Positions 1 through 11,896 of a stretch of DNA of 64,000 nucleotides are shown here, piece by piece (within the stretch, counting starts at the first letter, position 1; each line of letters opens with the position of its first letter). The notes under the pieces are model-generated. The model saw only the letters and a program-made list of their open reading frames with translations. It was not told where the DNA came from and did not search any database. Where the stretch lies: contig NC_092697.1 in assembly GCF_964275005.1 (NCBI RefSeq), positions 15,774,138 through 15,838,137 of the forward strand. Reading direction: 5' to 3'. This DNA is from Diadema setosum (Eukaryota > Echinodermata > Echinoidea > Diadematoida > Diadematidae). A program made the translations under genes and the position numbers.

Positions 1-435
1 CTAATGTCATCTATACACAAAATATTTCACTTTATACATGGTGTGGAGTCGCGCCTAGAATTCTCGATATACAATAATATAATGTACTGTTATTTAGGAT
101 TGAGTGCACGACCGTAAATATTGATGATATTGTACTCGCAGTTCTGAAAACATTTTCCTATCAGTGACCAAAATGTATAAGTATGTAATAATGACGAGTA
201 TTTTCTCAAGACGCATGATAAAAAAAGATGCAAAAACAAAAATAAAAAGCATTCACGCGTAAGGAGCGTTTACCATTTTCGCTCTTTAATTTTCATAGCA
301 TAGGCCTACTTAAAGGTGTCAATAATTGGAAGATATTTAAAGCTTCGTCTTACTGTGACTGAAATATGGCCAATGAGAGATAATATAAAAGGAAATAAAT
401 AGATATGCATAGTATGATAATATCAAAGCAATATT
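1..435. other. No gene seen upstream of LINE
   Basis: AT-rich sequence without a convincing open frame, splice-bounded exon or recognisable repeat. Confidence 0.5.
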
Positions 436-1500
436 GCCTCACTGTATTTCAAAAGCAGAATTATATTGGCTGATGACACCCAGCTGTACACCTCATTCGA
501 TCCATCTGATCCTTTAAGTGAGGCCTCTACCAGACATAGACTTGAAGCATGTATTGATGATATGAGGGCTTGGATGATACGGAACAAACTCAAACTGAAT
601 GATGACAAAAGTGAATTTATGATAATTGCATCAAAACATCTGACTGCAAAGGTCCGTAGTCAATCATTACGAATTGGACGTGTCAATGTACAATCTGTAT
701 CAAACTGTAGGAATCTGGGAGTTTATTTTGACCCTGAAATGTCAATGGCCACACACATTACAAAAACATGTCGATCTGTATATTTGCAACTACGCAATAT
801 TCACAGTATTAGAAAATCCTTATCAAACAAAGTTGCAGCCTCTGTTACTCATTCCTATGTTTTGTCTCGTATTGATTATGGAAATGCATTATTTTTCAAG
901 GCTTCATCTTACCAACTGGCCAAACTACAGCGTGCTCAGAACTCTGCTGCTCGGGTCCTCAGTGGAACATCTCGCTTCTCCAGCATTACCCCAGTTCTAA
1001 AAAATCTTCACTGGCTACCAGTATCCAAGAGGATAGAGTTTAAAATTCTTCTTCATACATGGAAAGCAGTACATTCTTCAGCTCCAAAATATTTGCAAAA
1101 CCTTGTTTCAGAATACGTCCCTGGCAGAAATCTCCGTTCATGTAATAGAAAACAATTAACAGTTAAAAGAACAATCTCGACTCTCGGAGAAAAAGCCTTT
1201 GCTTCTGCAGCCCCATCTCTCTGGAACGAACTTCCACTGAGGATCCGATCAGCAGAGACCATTGAAACATTTAAAAAGCTTCTGAAATCACATATGTTCG
1301 CATCTTGTTTTGATTGAATTTTCAACGAATTGTTCATTGGGGTATATTTTTATCTATCTCTTTCTCTTTTTCAACCTTCTTACGTACACGCTACGATGTA
1401 TGCTATTCTTTTTATAATTACGTCCCTCTGCGCCTCAGAATAGGATACTAGATTGAAGGCGCATTACAAATGCTGTACTTATTATTATTATTATTATACA
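436..1500 (+). mobile_element. 5'-truncated CR1/L2-like non-LTR retrotransposon (LINE), 3' end
   Basis: An open frame of about 283 codons (463-1317) begins at the catalytic reverse transcriptase box, read as LADDTQLY, and continues through the thumb and C-terminal part of the enzyme. Typical CR1/L2-group signatures are seen, such as NLGVYFD, SRIDYGNAL, QNSAARVL and LHWLPV. The endonuclease and N-terminal RT parts are absent, so the copy is strongly 5'-truncated, as is usual after incomplete target-primed reverse transcription. The frame has no internal stop, which suggests a fairly young insertion. After the stop come a short 3' UTR and an (ATT)n tail at about 1481-1497, the usual 3' end of L2/CR1-type LINEs. 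I could not find a clear target-site duplication. The 5' junction is placed near 436-462 and is approximate. Confidence 0.9.
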
Positions 1501-2143
1501 CAAATATAGCAATGATATTTATGACATCTTATAACAACTTCTACATTAGATAAAAAAAGAATTGGGATAACTCAAAAGTCCGAGGCATATCATTTGGTGC
1601 ATTAGGAAACGTCGTTAATTACAATCAAACATGGAAATGATATACAAATAGTCTCGAGTTATTTGTTACTTGCGAAGTAAACTTTAAAAACTCGTGTTTG
1701 CTCAATTTCTGTATCATGGTAATATGCGCGATTGGACCCTTTTGAACGACCAAAAAACAAACAAACAAACAAACAAACAAAAACAAACAAACGAACAAAA
1801 CAAAACAAAAACTGAGGGAGAAAAAATGTCGCAATGATCTAGCCCGTATGAATCCTACCATGCCTACAGCTGTGTATATGAACATTCATAATATATTGTT
1901 GATTTTCGTTGCCTCGACGGAAATAACCGTTAGCAACCGTTGTAGGATCAACAAACAAACTTAACAGAAATTGGTATAGATTTTACACAAATTCATCAGG
2001 CAGTATGTTGTGGAGTTGGAGGTGCATTACAGGTTGATGCCTCCACATCCGGCCAAATTGCTTGTTGGATTCTGTATTACATGACCCGCTGTCGGATTAG
2101 CTTCCGTGATCTATAAGCCTAACAACTGCCGAGGATGGCTTAA
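1501..2143. other. Intergenic stretch, CAAA-rich repeat only
   Basis: The only structure seen is a (CAAA)n simple repeat at about 1748-1812. Open frames here are low-complexity shadows of that repeat. Confidence 0.5.
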
Positions 2144-2560
2144 AGGGATAGTATACACTTGTAGTAACAATTGGTTGAGATGGGGATTCAGATTTTAACT
2201 TGTTGTGATATAATTAGAAACCACTTATATGAAATATTAAAAAGCATGCAATTTCATGAGAAATTGAAAATTTATTTTCATTAAAAAAACAAACGCTTTT
2301 GAAATAGCTGAGATACTTAAAAATAAAGTGGTCATAATAAAAGGTGGGATCCACCTTTACTAGGACCATTTAATATTACTTTGTTTTTGGAAATCTCAGC
2401 CATTTCCAATCCGATTTTCGTCATATAAACTTTTAATTCCTCTTAGAATTGCACACACATTAATATATCACATAGGAACCTACGGTAAGTGGTTTCTAAT
2501 TATCTCGCAAAACGTTTGTGAAACCAAAATCCTCAACGCAACCAAAACTACATTATTCCT
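2144..2560. mobile_element. TTAA-flanked hairpin MITE, family A copy 1
   Basis: The element is a near-complete palindrome. The left arm starts AGGGATAGTA and the right arm ends TATTCCT; the arms meet at the core AAGGTGGGATCCACCTTT. Both ends abut TTAA (2140-2143 and 2561-2564). It has no coding capacity. TTAA duplication with AGGRR-like ends is the pattern of Kolobok/T2-type non-autonomous elements. Related copies lie at 3156, 9796, 45652 and 59944. Confidence 0.85.
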
Positions 2561-2999
2561 TTAAAATGATTACCTTCAAAAAGAGAAGCCACAATAGAGG
2601 AAGTCGCGAGAGGAATTGCGTCAGAAAATGGGTTTTAAGACGGAAGAGCAAGATTATACACCCCTGGCATGTCCCGCACGCTATACCTGTAATATACTGG
2701 GTACCCTGTTCTGTTTCACAGAGCTCCATACTTCCGGCTAAATTGTTATAGTCCTCTTGAGAGATATACACACATACACGCTGAATTATGGTTGTGTAAC
2801 CCTGTGTTACCAGCTGATAATGACCTCGGTCAACCAAAAATATAAAAGATTAGGTGATTGATTGAGGCCTTCTTGTAAGAAAAAAAGAAAGAAAAGAAAA
2901 TAGTATCCTTGTGACAAAGTCAAATCTTGGTGACTTTATGATGTCTGTTCTTTTTTTTTTTCATATGATGTGCAGGAGTAAGGTCGGGTGTGCGCACAC

Positions 3000-3130
3000 T
3001 GCGTGTATGTACATGCATCTTTGTGTGTGTGCGCGCGCATTTGTGTCTGTGTGTATGTCAGTGTGTGCGTCTGTGAAAGGGAGAGTGAGAAAAAATGAGC
3101 CCAGAAAGAAAGAAAGAAAGAAAAAACAAA
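3000..3130. repeat. TG-rich, GAAA and CAAAA simple repeats
   Basis: A degenerate TG/GC-alternating tract (about 3002-3070) is followed by (GAAA)n and (CAAAA)n. Short open frames over it are compositional artefacts. Confidence 0.7.
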
Positions 3131-3155
3131 ACAAAACAAAAAGTCTTGAGTTTAA

Positions 3156-3555
3156 AGGGACTGTACAGTACTGGTTAGGATGGGGAGTCAGGTTTTGAGC
3201 ATTCATAAGTGAGATAATGAGAAACCTCTTATGAAATATGAAAGAGCATGTAATTTTAAGGATTCAACGTTTATTTGATGAAAATTGGTTTTCAAATGGC
3301 TGAGATATCAACAACAAAAAAGTGATAATAATAAAAGGCGACAGGCCACGCCTTTCTTTAGGATCTCTTTGTTTCATCTTCCTTTTTTTTGTGGGGGGGG
3401 GGGATATCTCAGCCATTTCAAAACCTATTTTAATCAAATAAACTTTTGATACCCCTTAGATTGCATGCTCTTTGACATCTCATAGAGTGGTTTCTGAATA
3501 TCTCGCAAGACATTAAAAGCTAAATCCTCACCTCAACCAGAACTGTACACATCCT
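3156..3555. mobile_element. TTAA-flanked hairpin MITE, family A copy 2
   Basis: This has the same long inverted arms as the copy at 2144, starting AGGGACTGTACAGTACTGG. It is bounded by TTAA at 3152-3155 and 3556-3559. The palindromic centre (about 3335-3365) carries a poly-T/poly-G expansion. Confidence 0.85.
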
Positions 3556-3708
3556 TTAAGAAATGTATCACGCCAACTCAGACACCCACATGAGGGGACC
3601 CCCTCTATTCTTTTTTTTTTAAAGTCATCAATAATATTTGAGACTACAATCAACAATAACGAATCCCATCTTGATTATGGTATCCTCCCCCTTATTTTTT
3701 TTTCTTTT

Positions 3709-4724
3709 TATGCCTCCGCCAACGAAGTGGCCGGAGGCATTATGTTTTCGGGTCGTCCGTCCGTCCGTCCGTCCGTCCGTCCGTCCGTACGTACGTCCGT
3801 CCCGTTTTGTTTTTGTCGATATCTCAAGAACCGTGTGGTGGTTTTACATCAAACTTGGTATGAGGATATATCCTGGGGGATAATACTTTGTTTGGATTTT
3901 AGGGTCACGGGGTCAAAGGTCAAGGTCACAGGTTTTTTTTAAAAAAAAAAGGTTGAAAATTCATGTTTTTCTCCATATCTCGCAAATGGTTCAAGGTATC
4001 TTCATGGAACTTAGCATATAATTATGCTTGTTCCAATGGGCAGTGATTAGTGATTATCTAGGGAAGTTGGGGTCATGGTTCAAAGGTCAGGGGTCAAAGG
4101 TCAAGGTCAACTCCTCAAAATATCACTGCTTTCCTTATATTTATGCAATGCCTGAAGATTTTTTTTTAACTTGATGTATGCATGTATTACCCAATATATA
4201 TTCTGTGGGAAGTTTCTTGCCAAAAGGTAAAAGGTCAAAGGTCAAGTGAAAGTGCTGAATTGCACTTTTTCCTCCATATCTCAAAAGTAACTGTAGGTAT
4301 CATCATGAAACTTACATATTTATGCATGTTCAACCTAACAGTGATTCTCTTTGGAACTGAGAGGTCAAAGGTCAAAGGTCAAAGGCCAGGTTTAGATAAT
4401 GCTATTTTCCCATTTGATACTGAAATTATACTTTTTCTCAATACCTTGAAAATTACTCAATGCATAAACTTATAAAAGGGTCAAAAGTCAAGTAAAAATC
4501 ATCAGTTCCCCAAATACCTGCCCCCTGACATTTTAATCATTCATCCAATTGAACCTAGTTCTAGGAAAGTGAACATTCAGCACATTTGTGGCAAACCTGT
4601 CATTTTAATATTTTGCCAATTGTGTGAAACTGTCATCACACATTGTCAAGACATTCTACTATAGACCTATAAGGAGAACAATGCATTATGGCGGAGGCAT
4701 ATCAGTCGCCGTAGCGATATATCT
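3709..4724 (+). mobile_element. GTCC-minisatellite element with AGGTCA repeats, copy 1
   Basis: It starts TATGCCTCCGCC and ends near GGCGGAGGCATA, giving short terminal inverted repeats. Next to the left end is a (GTCC)n tract at about 3753-3803. The interior is non-coding. It alternates phrases such as CTCCATATCTC with clusters of AGGTCA half-sites, including GGTCAAAGGTCA at several places (for example about 4093-4110, 4225-4240 and 4362-4385). Reverse-oriented copies lie at 22225-23679 and 59348-59936, and an end fragment is at 19690-19729. I cannot assign a superfamily. Confidence 0.75.
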
Positions 4725-4762
4725 AGTTTATTTCTATTCTTTATTCATTATTATTATTTATC

Positions 4763-4841
<79 letters not shown>

Positions 4842-4843
4842 TT
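4763..4843. repeat. (TTTA)n microsatellite
   Basis: About 80 bp of almost uninterrupted TTTA units lies just downstream of the GTCC-type element. Confidence 0.95.
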
Positions 4844-4849
4844 TTTGCA

Positions 4850-6743
4850 GTGGCATCTGCATTCAAAGCAACGATCGTTGATGCCTGCAATGGATTTCTT
4901 GAATCGGGATTTTTTCCTTCTTCTTCTCACTCCTTACACTTTTCACTACCGTAGGAAGATGCTGTCAGGAACACGTTAGACTTGCTACACATCAAAGGCA
5001 TGTAAAACTGGTATATCTGAATAAGGTGGTATATTGGTCGATGAATGCATAAAGTATTTCCACTGCTTCTGGCACAATAGACCAGTCTAAAAACATATTC
5101 AACTCACATTCAATTCTCTTTGATAATTGTCGCTCCCGACAACCACAAAAGCATGCTTGAGGTATACGTATATTGGTATGTATCTGTATACATTGTGTAT
5201 GTAACAAACTGGAATACATGCGTTTTAAAGTGCGTTTGATACGAACAGGAACATGACTTCAATTAAATATTCCTGGGTCCTCGTTACTAGTATATATTTA
5301 TGAGATTATATTATATACCCAAAATATCTATGACAAAGTCCATGTGACGGATATGGAAATTGAGCAAACAGGGCACAGACAATGAATTATGCATACAAAT
5401 AATTGTGTGCAAATATATTGGGACGAAGAAAAATATAAAACAAAACAAAAAACAAAACAACGACCCAACAGTATACCCAAACCAGCACAACGACGACTAC
5501 TATCTAATAACTACATCCCACAACTACTGTACAACAAAAACTACTACTTCTACTGCCACTACATTGTACTTCTGATTTTATTATAAACCGTTCAGAGCCC
5601 CCTGCTACTAGTACTACTACCAGCATTACTGCTACAAACTACTCCTTAATTATTGCTATTACACTTCTACATCTACACACTGGGAAACAAACTGAATTCA
5701 CCAAATTTGAAATGGAATGATAAGACTGTAACAAATACTTGGTTTCCCAGTCCAAATAAGCTTCGCATTTTCCTGGCGCGAAATCTCGGTATAATTGTTT
5801 TGTTTGTCATGTTTACTACTGTTCATTAGGTTGCTCTGTCTGTAAAGGGAATTCATTATTGTCACATGGTTGGTCAAGCTCGGTACTATGAATGACGCTA
5901 ACGAACCACGATCCTTATCAGAACACCTAGAAGATAATGCGTGATTATCACTCCCCCGCTGGAATGTGACAGATAGCTCTGTTTGCGTAACGGTCCATGG
6001 CGTAACCAAGCGTGTAAATTACCGGTCAGATCACCTTATATGACCCTATCATTAGCATAAACATGTGAACATACATAATCGAGAAACATGTACACAATAT
6101 CGAGAAACATGTACACAATCATGTAGGCCTCATGTCTATACCTATCATCCATTACACAAAAAGGGGGGCATTGAATGGGTATGTGGCATTGCACAGGGGA
6201 CTGCAATTTGCAGCGCTGCTACTAGACAGCGTGTGTAGTGGCTTCCGTCTGTAAAGCTTCCCGTACATCAAAAATTACAAAGGTCCTTTCACCACATGAA
6301 TCTCTTTTGAAGGACATAATCTCGGAATAACATTGTTGACGTAAGAAACGAGGCCGCTGTATGCAAAACATGGTCCACATAATGCCAGATAATTTGAATA
6401 ATAATGAGCAAAGTGGAACGGACACGGAAGAAAGGCACAGACTGTCTCGAAGAATCGGGGGGAGGGAGGGGTTGGGGGAGAGAGCTCAGAAACGGTAGAA
6501 GTGAGGGGCAACGAAATTAGAAGGGAAAACGAAACAAAAGAAGACTGAGAAAAGAACGAAGAAGAAGTACAGGATGGGAAGGAAGAAGGACAGAAAGAAG
6601 ATTACAATAAGAGAAAAAAAGCAGGAAAGGACAAGGAGGAAAAAGACACAACATTGCTCTTGAAAGGGGCAGAGAGATAAGAAGAAAGATAAAAACAATA
6701 CAATAACATACAGAGAAGAGAAGATATGATTGATGGGAATTAA
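4850..6743. other. Intergenic, no gene seen
   Basis: I see no conserved protein and no splice-bounded exon. Purine-rich, low-complexity sequence (about 6425-6720) produces open frames on both strands that look artefactual. Confidence 0.45.
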
Positions 6744-7250
6744 TGGACAAGTTCACCTGCATATAACATGTGGCTTGAGAGTGCAGCAATATTTCATAGT
6801 AGAACACACATTAGTGAAAGTTTGAGGAAAATCGGACAAACCATTCAAATGTTATGAATTTTTAAAGTTTCTGCTGGATGAGAAGACTACGACAGTGTAT
6901 GTCGCATGCATAGAACGATATAAGGAAAAATATAAAGAGAATTCCACAAAATTTTTCTTTTTTAAAAAAGAAAGAAAAGAAAAACATTCCCTCCACTCAC
7001 TACTAACATATGTTAAGGGTGATTTATTCCCCATGCAAGTCAAGCGCTCATTTATTATATGAGAAAAGTGAAAACATGTTGAATTTCATCTTCATAGGGT
7101 TATTTCCTTTAAATCATTTTATGGATGTGGCATCACAAGCTGTAGAAGTCTTCTCATTCAGCGATGGCGGCATTGAAACTTCAAAAATTCATTACTTTTG
7201 AACAGATTGTCTGGAATACATGCACTGGAATAAAATGCCATCTATGCATA
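6744..7250. mobile_element. TTAA-associated hairpin MITE, family B copy 1 (right end eroded)
   Basis: It begins TGGACAAGTTCACC after TTAA (6740-6743). The left segment GGATGAGAAGACTACGACAG (about 6875-6894) returns inverted near 7138-7160, as does the segment around ATGAATTTTTAAAG. The right terminus has decayed, so the end is approximate. A better preserved relative is at 46260-46702. Confidence 0.6.
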
Positions 7251-7891
7251 CAAGTCAGATCTGAGATTAGCTTCTTTGCCAATATATTAAAAATCCAATC
7301 ATTTGATAAGAAATCGGTAAAAAAAAAAGTGTGTTAACATTTTTGTTAATGTCCAACTGCATGTATACTTTGTATTCTATATTTGCCCTAACAGTGACCT
7401 TTCAAATCAGAACAAATAAATACATGTATATCCTTGAGATCATGAAGATGCCATGGGGTTATTATTCACCTATAGATATCACTAGACACAAGTCGCAATG
7501 TTACTTGTTTGATTGCCAAAATTTAGCTGCTATGCAATGTCTTTTCTCAAAACCTCTCTCTCACTCATGAAAATATGACTGTAACATGTTGATCTAGACC
7601 GAAGACACAAGAAACAGAGCATCATTTATGAGAGCACATAACTTATCCTTTATTCCAATCAAAAGGTAACATTAACAGCTGTACAATTCAATGAATCATG
7701 ATGAATGTACTTTTATATCAAAGACATGACACAAAAAGCAAACCATAACATCGTAAGACGACCACTCGTACAGAAGATAATCCCAATGTCCTGCAACTTA
7801 CCAGCAGGTAATGGGAATTCACACAAATGGGGACCCTTGTTCAAAAGAAGTTTACTATATGTCTACAATTGTACTTTCATCAGTATTTATA
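7251..7891. other. Intergenic, no gene seen
   Basis: AT-rich sequence in which no protein domain or repeat family member was recognised. Confidence 0.4.
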
Positions 7892-8063
7892 CCGTGTACT
7901 CCCATTATAACCATTCCCTCAGGACTGGTAGTTTTCTATAACTGGGAAGTATCATGTACAAAGATATATAGATGATACACATGATGATATGGGGAACTGA
8001 ATTGCGATTTTGTTGTACAGAGAATTTCGCCATAACCGTGTTTTTTATAACCGAAGTACACTG
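7892..8063. mobile_element. Short TA-flanked MITE, TATAAC family
   Basis: The ends are CCGTGTACTCCCATTATAAC and, inverted, CAGTGTACTTCGGTTATAA. Both are flanked by TA. TA duplication with CAGT-type ends suggests the Tc1/mariner/pogo group. Partial relatives lie at 9292 and 44885. Confidence 0.7.
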
Positions 8064-9291
8064 TATAAAAAAAAAAAATAAAAAAAAATAAATAAAAAAT
8101 ATAACAAAACACATATTGATAGTCACTTTTCATTAGAAAAGATCTTTTGCCCTAAATTGACAACTTTGAAATGGCTTGCTTTTGATTCCAGTGATACCAC
8201 ACGGACTGGTATCCCATGTTTACTGTATTTGCAGGGAAAGATATATTCTATCACTCTTCAAGGATTGACTTGTAACCTTACAGATATTAACATCAATAGC
8301 TATGAAGTTATCATTCAACCTCAAAATACAGCTTGACAAGGAACAGGTTTGGCCTTCAATATCAAATCAAGGCCAAGTTGTTCCCCCCCAAGTCACTGAT
8401 AGAGAGTGTGGATTCTGACAGCGTGGGAAACAAAACACGCATGCAACCTACAACCTACCAATGCTGTATGCTGCCACAATGTATTTTGGTCATTCATGAC
8501 AAGTTGTTGTTGCCGTTTTGTTCTGTTTTGTATTTTTCTTTCTTTCTTGAGTGTGTGTGTGTGCTCTTTTTTTTTTTTTCTTGCTCATTACTTCATTTTC
8601 TGGCTCGCCAATGTTGAGCAAAATTTGATAATTTTGGTCACATACAGGTAACATTTCAATTATCTCATGTTTCATTGCAGCACATGATGAAAAATTTAGA
8701 TAAATTTGGAAATCTTTTTTTTTCTTTTCTTCAGCATCACCGAGATGAAGGATTCTTAAGTTTCAAAAGAACTGGTGACAAAAAAAAAAAAAAAAAAAAT
8801 CTTTTCTTTCAGTATCCACACCTGGTAATTGCACAACGACAACAACAGCAACAGCAACAGGAACAACAACAAATGATGAATTTTAGTAGCAGGTGGCCTG
8901 GTGACCAAGTTCTGCACTTTAGTAGCCTGTGGTTTGGTGTCTTTTTACATGTATTGTGGGCTGCTCCTGCATGTAACATCACATCATGTTCCCTACCTCA
9001 GTTTGAAGCTATCAATCGAATCCATTAAAGCTCTACATGGCATCATTAAATTCTCATTTCCAAGTCTGCTCTGTCATACTCTTCAAAGCACTGATCGACT
9101 ACCAGGTAACTATAAAAATGTTCGGCTTCACTCAATGTGATTGATTGTCACTTCATTCATACAATGTAGTTTCAGTTCCACCTACTCATTACCAGGCGTT
9201 TATCATCTAACATTGTCATTCAATCATGTTAAGAGGACTTTTCTTACCATGCTTTCTGTGAATGCAAACTCACCATTCACCCAATGCAGTA
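8064..9291. other. Intergenic, simple repeats only
   Basis: Contains poly-A/T runs (8068-8098, 8570-8579, 8781-8799) and a CAA/CAG tract (about 8838-8872). The poly-glutamine-like open frame over the latter has no other support. Confidence 0.45.
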
Positions 9292-9390
9292 CAGTGCACT
9301 CCTATTATAATAAACACATTTATAATGAAACTATTGTTTCAACAAAGTACCAATTCAGGTCCCAAAATGAAGCATCTATATCTCTTTACA
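9292..9390. mobile_element. Partial TATAAC-family MITE
   Basis: It starts CAGTGCACTCCTATTATAAT right after TA and matches the left end of the element at 7892. No matching right terminus was found. Confidence 0.5.
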
Positions 9391-9795
9391 AACTTTATTG
9401 TTCAACTTTAATAAAATTTTGATACAACAAAAGAGAATTGACAATCCCGATGATGTCTACGTAACGGGAATCGCCTGTTCAACCAGATGACTAGAGCAAA
9501 ATTAATGATAGTCATACTCATTTCATGTCCGCTGTTAACATGAAAACATATTCATCTCGTTGCTCTGCAATCTGCAGATCACTTTCCTAACCCTCTGATG
9601 TAAAGTACTGAGAAGTCTTTAGATTTGGTCTATGACATCTGATGACTTTATTAGGAAAAGGGTTAAGCAAAGTGACCCACCAACTTACCATTTACATTCC
9701 TGATACTACACACCCCTTCTCAAACATTCCATACAATTTCGAATAAACTTCAATGTACTGCAGGAGCCTTCTCTTTTTTTCACATAGCACTTTCA

Positions 9796-10196
9796 AGGGG
9801 TGATACAGTTTTGGTTGAGATGGGTTTTGAGGTTTCCAATGTTTTTTTGATTATGAGTTTTTAAGATAATGACATATCTCTTATGAAATATCAAAGAACA
9901 AAGAGGAAAAGAGGAAAGAGGAATTAAAGGTTTATTTGATTAAAATAGGTTTCAAAATGGCTGAGATATCCAAAGCAAAAAGATCCTAATAAAAGGTGGG
10001 AGCCACCTTTCATTAGGATCACTTTGTTTTACTTTGTTTTTTGATATCTCGCCCATTTCAAAGCCGACTTTCATCAAATAAACTTTGAACTCCTCTTAGA
10101 ATTGTAGGCTTTTTAGCATTTCATAAAGTGGTTTCTAAGTATCTTGCAAAAAGTAAGAAGCTGAATTCCCTACTCAACCAATACGATACCATCCCT
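9796..10196. mobile_element. Hairpin MITE, family A copy 3, flanked by TTCA
   Basis: This has the full family A architecture with palindromic core AAGGTGGGAGCCACCTTT. Both flanks read TTCA (9792-9795 and 10197-10200) rather than TTAA. That supports a real 4-bp target duplication, not just a conserved terminus. Confidence 0.85.
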
Positions 10197-10200
10197 TTCA

Positions 10201-11826
10201 GGTAATTGAGTGAATTAGAATTACTGTGGCTTGACATTGAAGCTGTATCTGTATAGTAAATTTATCATGCAGCCTCAGCGTGATCATTATGTAATATTAC
10301 ATGAGCACAGGCAATTTCTTGGGGAGAGCAACAGCAGCCTCCTTTCACAAAACATCTGGACAGTCTCAGAAGAGACTAACCACAAGTTGCTCATTTCCCC
10401 TGTACAGTGTGAAAGCTGCTTTAACAATTCATTGCGTGATGGCTATGGCACACACACACTCCCTCCCTACAGGCCATTTTTCTTTTTTTTTTTTTTGGTG
10501 TCGAAGGCACTCAAAGAAAAATAGAAGGAAAGCCAGGGATTACCTTGCATTAGTCTGTGTCTGAAACCAGGATGTGGCTTGAAATGTAATCCAGAGCTGC
10601 TGTTTAAGTTCTTATTCATGAAAATTTTTACCAGCAAAAATGGTATGAGCGAACCCATTTTGAAAAGAAGAAAAAGGAAAAAGAAAAAAGAAAAAAGGTC
10701 AATGAGCCAACCAAATCAGATTTATAATAGCAAAAAACTTGGTGACATATTTTATGTACAGGTAATTTACCACGAGTTAGTCAATGTCATATGTCGGACT
10801 TTGTTTTAAACTTTTGCTCCTCTCACTAGACACTTGAAGTTCTCTATGAAGTTATCAAGTTTCAGAACTACATTTCTGTGGCTTGGTGCTCATTCTTATC
10901 ATTACAACATTTAATCCTCTGGGTTTTTTTTTTTTTTTTTTAGCATTTTCACAGTAAAGGCAGAATAAAAAAAAAAATATCACTTTCATTTCAGCCCTCT
11001 CTCTGATCACTTATAACTGGTTGTTTCGGTTGCACAATGTACACAACTTCTGAACTGCCTTTAAAATCTAGAAGTGGTTTTCTCAAGTTGCCAGTGCATT
11101 TTTACGGCTTAAAGTTCCTCATTCTGTCTTTAAATTGGCAAATACTTGCAAAATTCCCTTTCTGATTTTGCTCTGATTCTCAAAAGTTCAAGTAATTTCA
11201 TACTCTCATCATTCTCCAGTAGAAGAAAAGGTTGCATAATTGAGAGGTGAAATATTAATGACAAGACACTAATTTCTGCAAAAATATACCCCCAGTACCT
11301 ATGGGGTTAAGGGAGTTCAGTAAAGAATATGAGGGATGTTGGCGGCCTGCAACCTGGATGCTAAGCCCCATGAAGACACAAGGCATCAATAAATCAACCA
11401 TTTTGTATAGGAGAAGAGCGTCCATCTCTACAAAACTGCTGGCTTGTTAGTAGAAAAACTAAAATTGAAGTACCACATCCCTGGGTTCATATAACCCTAT
11501 TTCAACATGAAAATTCGTAGTTCCTAGAAATCCATCTACAAAGCGAGTTTTTGTACACACAGAAGGGCCTGGAAATTAATTCAGAAGAGCCTGAATTCAA
11601 ACATTTGCCTGAAAACTTGAATTCCCACCAGCGACCTCCTTCTCTGCTTCTGGAGTACATGGCCTTGGATAAGATGTTACGGTTTGCTCCACGAAGAGAT
11701 ACAGAGCCAAGGTTGTGTGTAAAGATTGTCCAGCCTTGCTCGAGACATGTCGATAAACACAGACACAGACACACAAAAAAGGGGGGGGGGAAAGAGGAAA
11801 TTGTAGGAGCATTCCTGCGAAGGCTA
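10201..11826. other. Region downstream of PRPF38A, possible 3' UTR
   Basis: If the provisional last PRPF38A exon is right, its 3' UTR lies here on the minus strand. I see no minus-strand AATAAA between 11200 and 11826. A minus-strand ATTAAA lies near 10910. No other gene was recognised. Poly-T runs occur at 10481-10496 and 10924-10941. Confidence 0.35.
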
Positions 11827-11896
11827 CTATGATAGTCTTGATACGCCAGCACCGATCGACTGTCTTCCTTCCTTCCTGCCTGCTCCTCTCTCCTTG
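11827..11896 (-). CDS. PRPF38A: PRPF38A exon 9 (provisional, C-terminus)
   Basis: After an acceptor GGACTTTTGTAG the frame reads SKERGAGRKEGRQS and ends in TAG. The phase matches exon 8 and the composition is basic and hydrophilic, as expected. There is no recognisable conservation with the human tail, and the intron would be 4.8 kb. A different or earlier last exon is possible. Confidence 0.45.

Noticed and set aside
3560-3700. Possible short coding exon near the GTCC element
   Set aside because: Frames here run into the minisatellite and encode arginine/valine/serine/proline repeats only; no domain or splice support.
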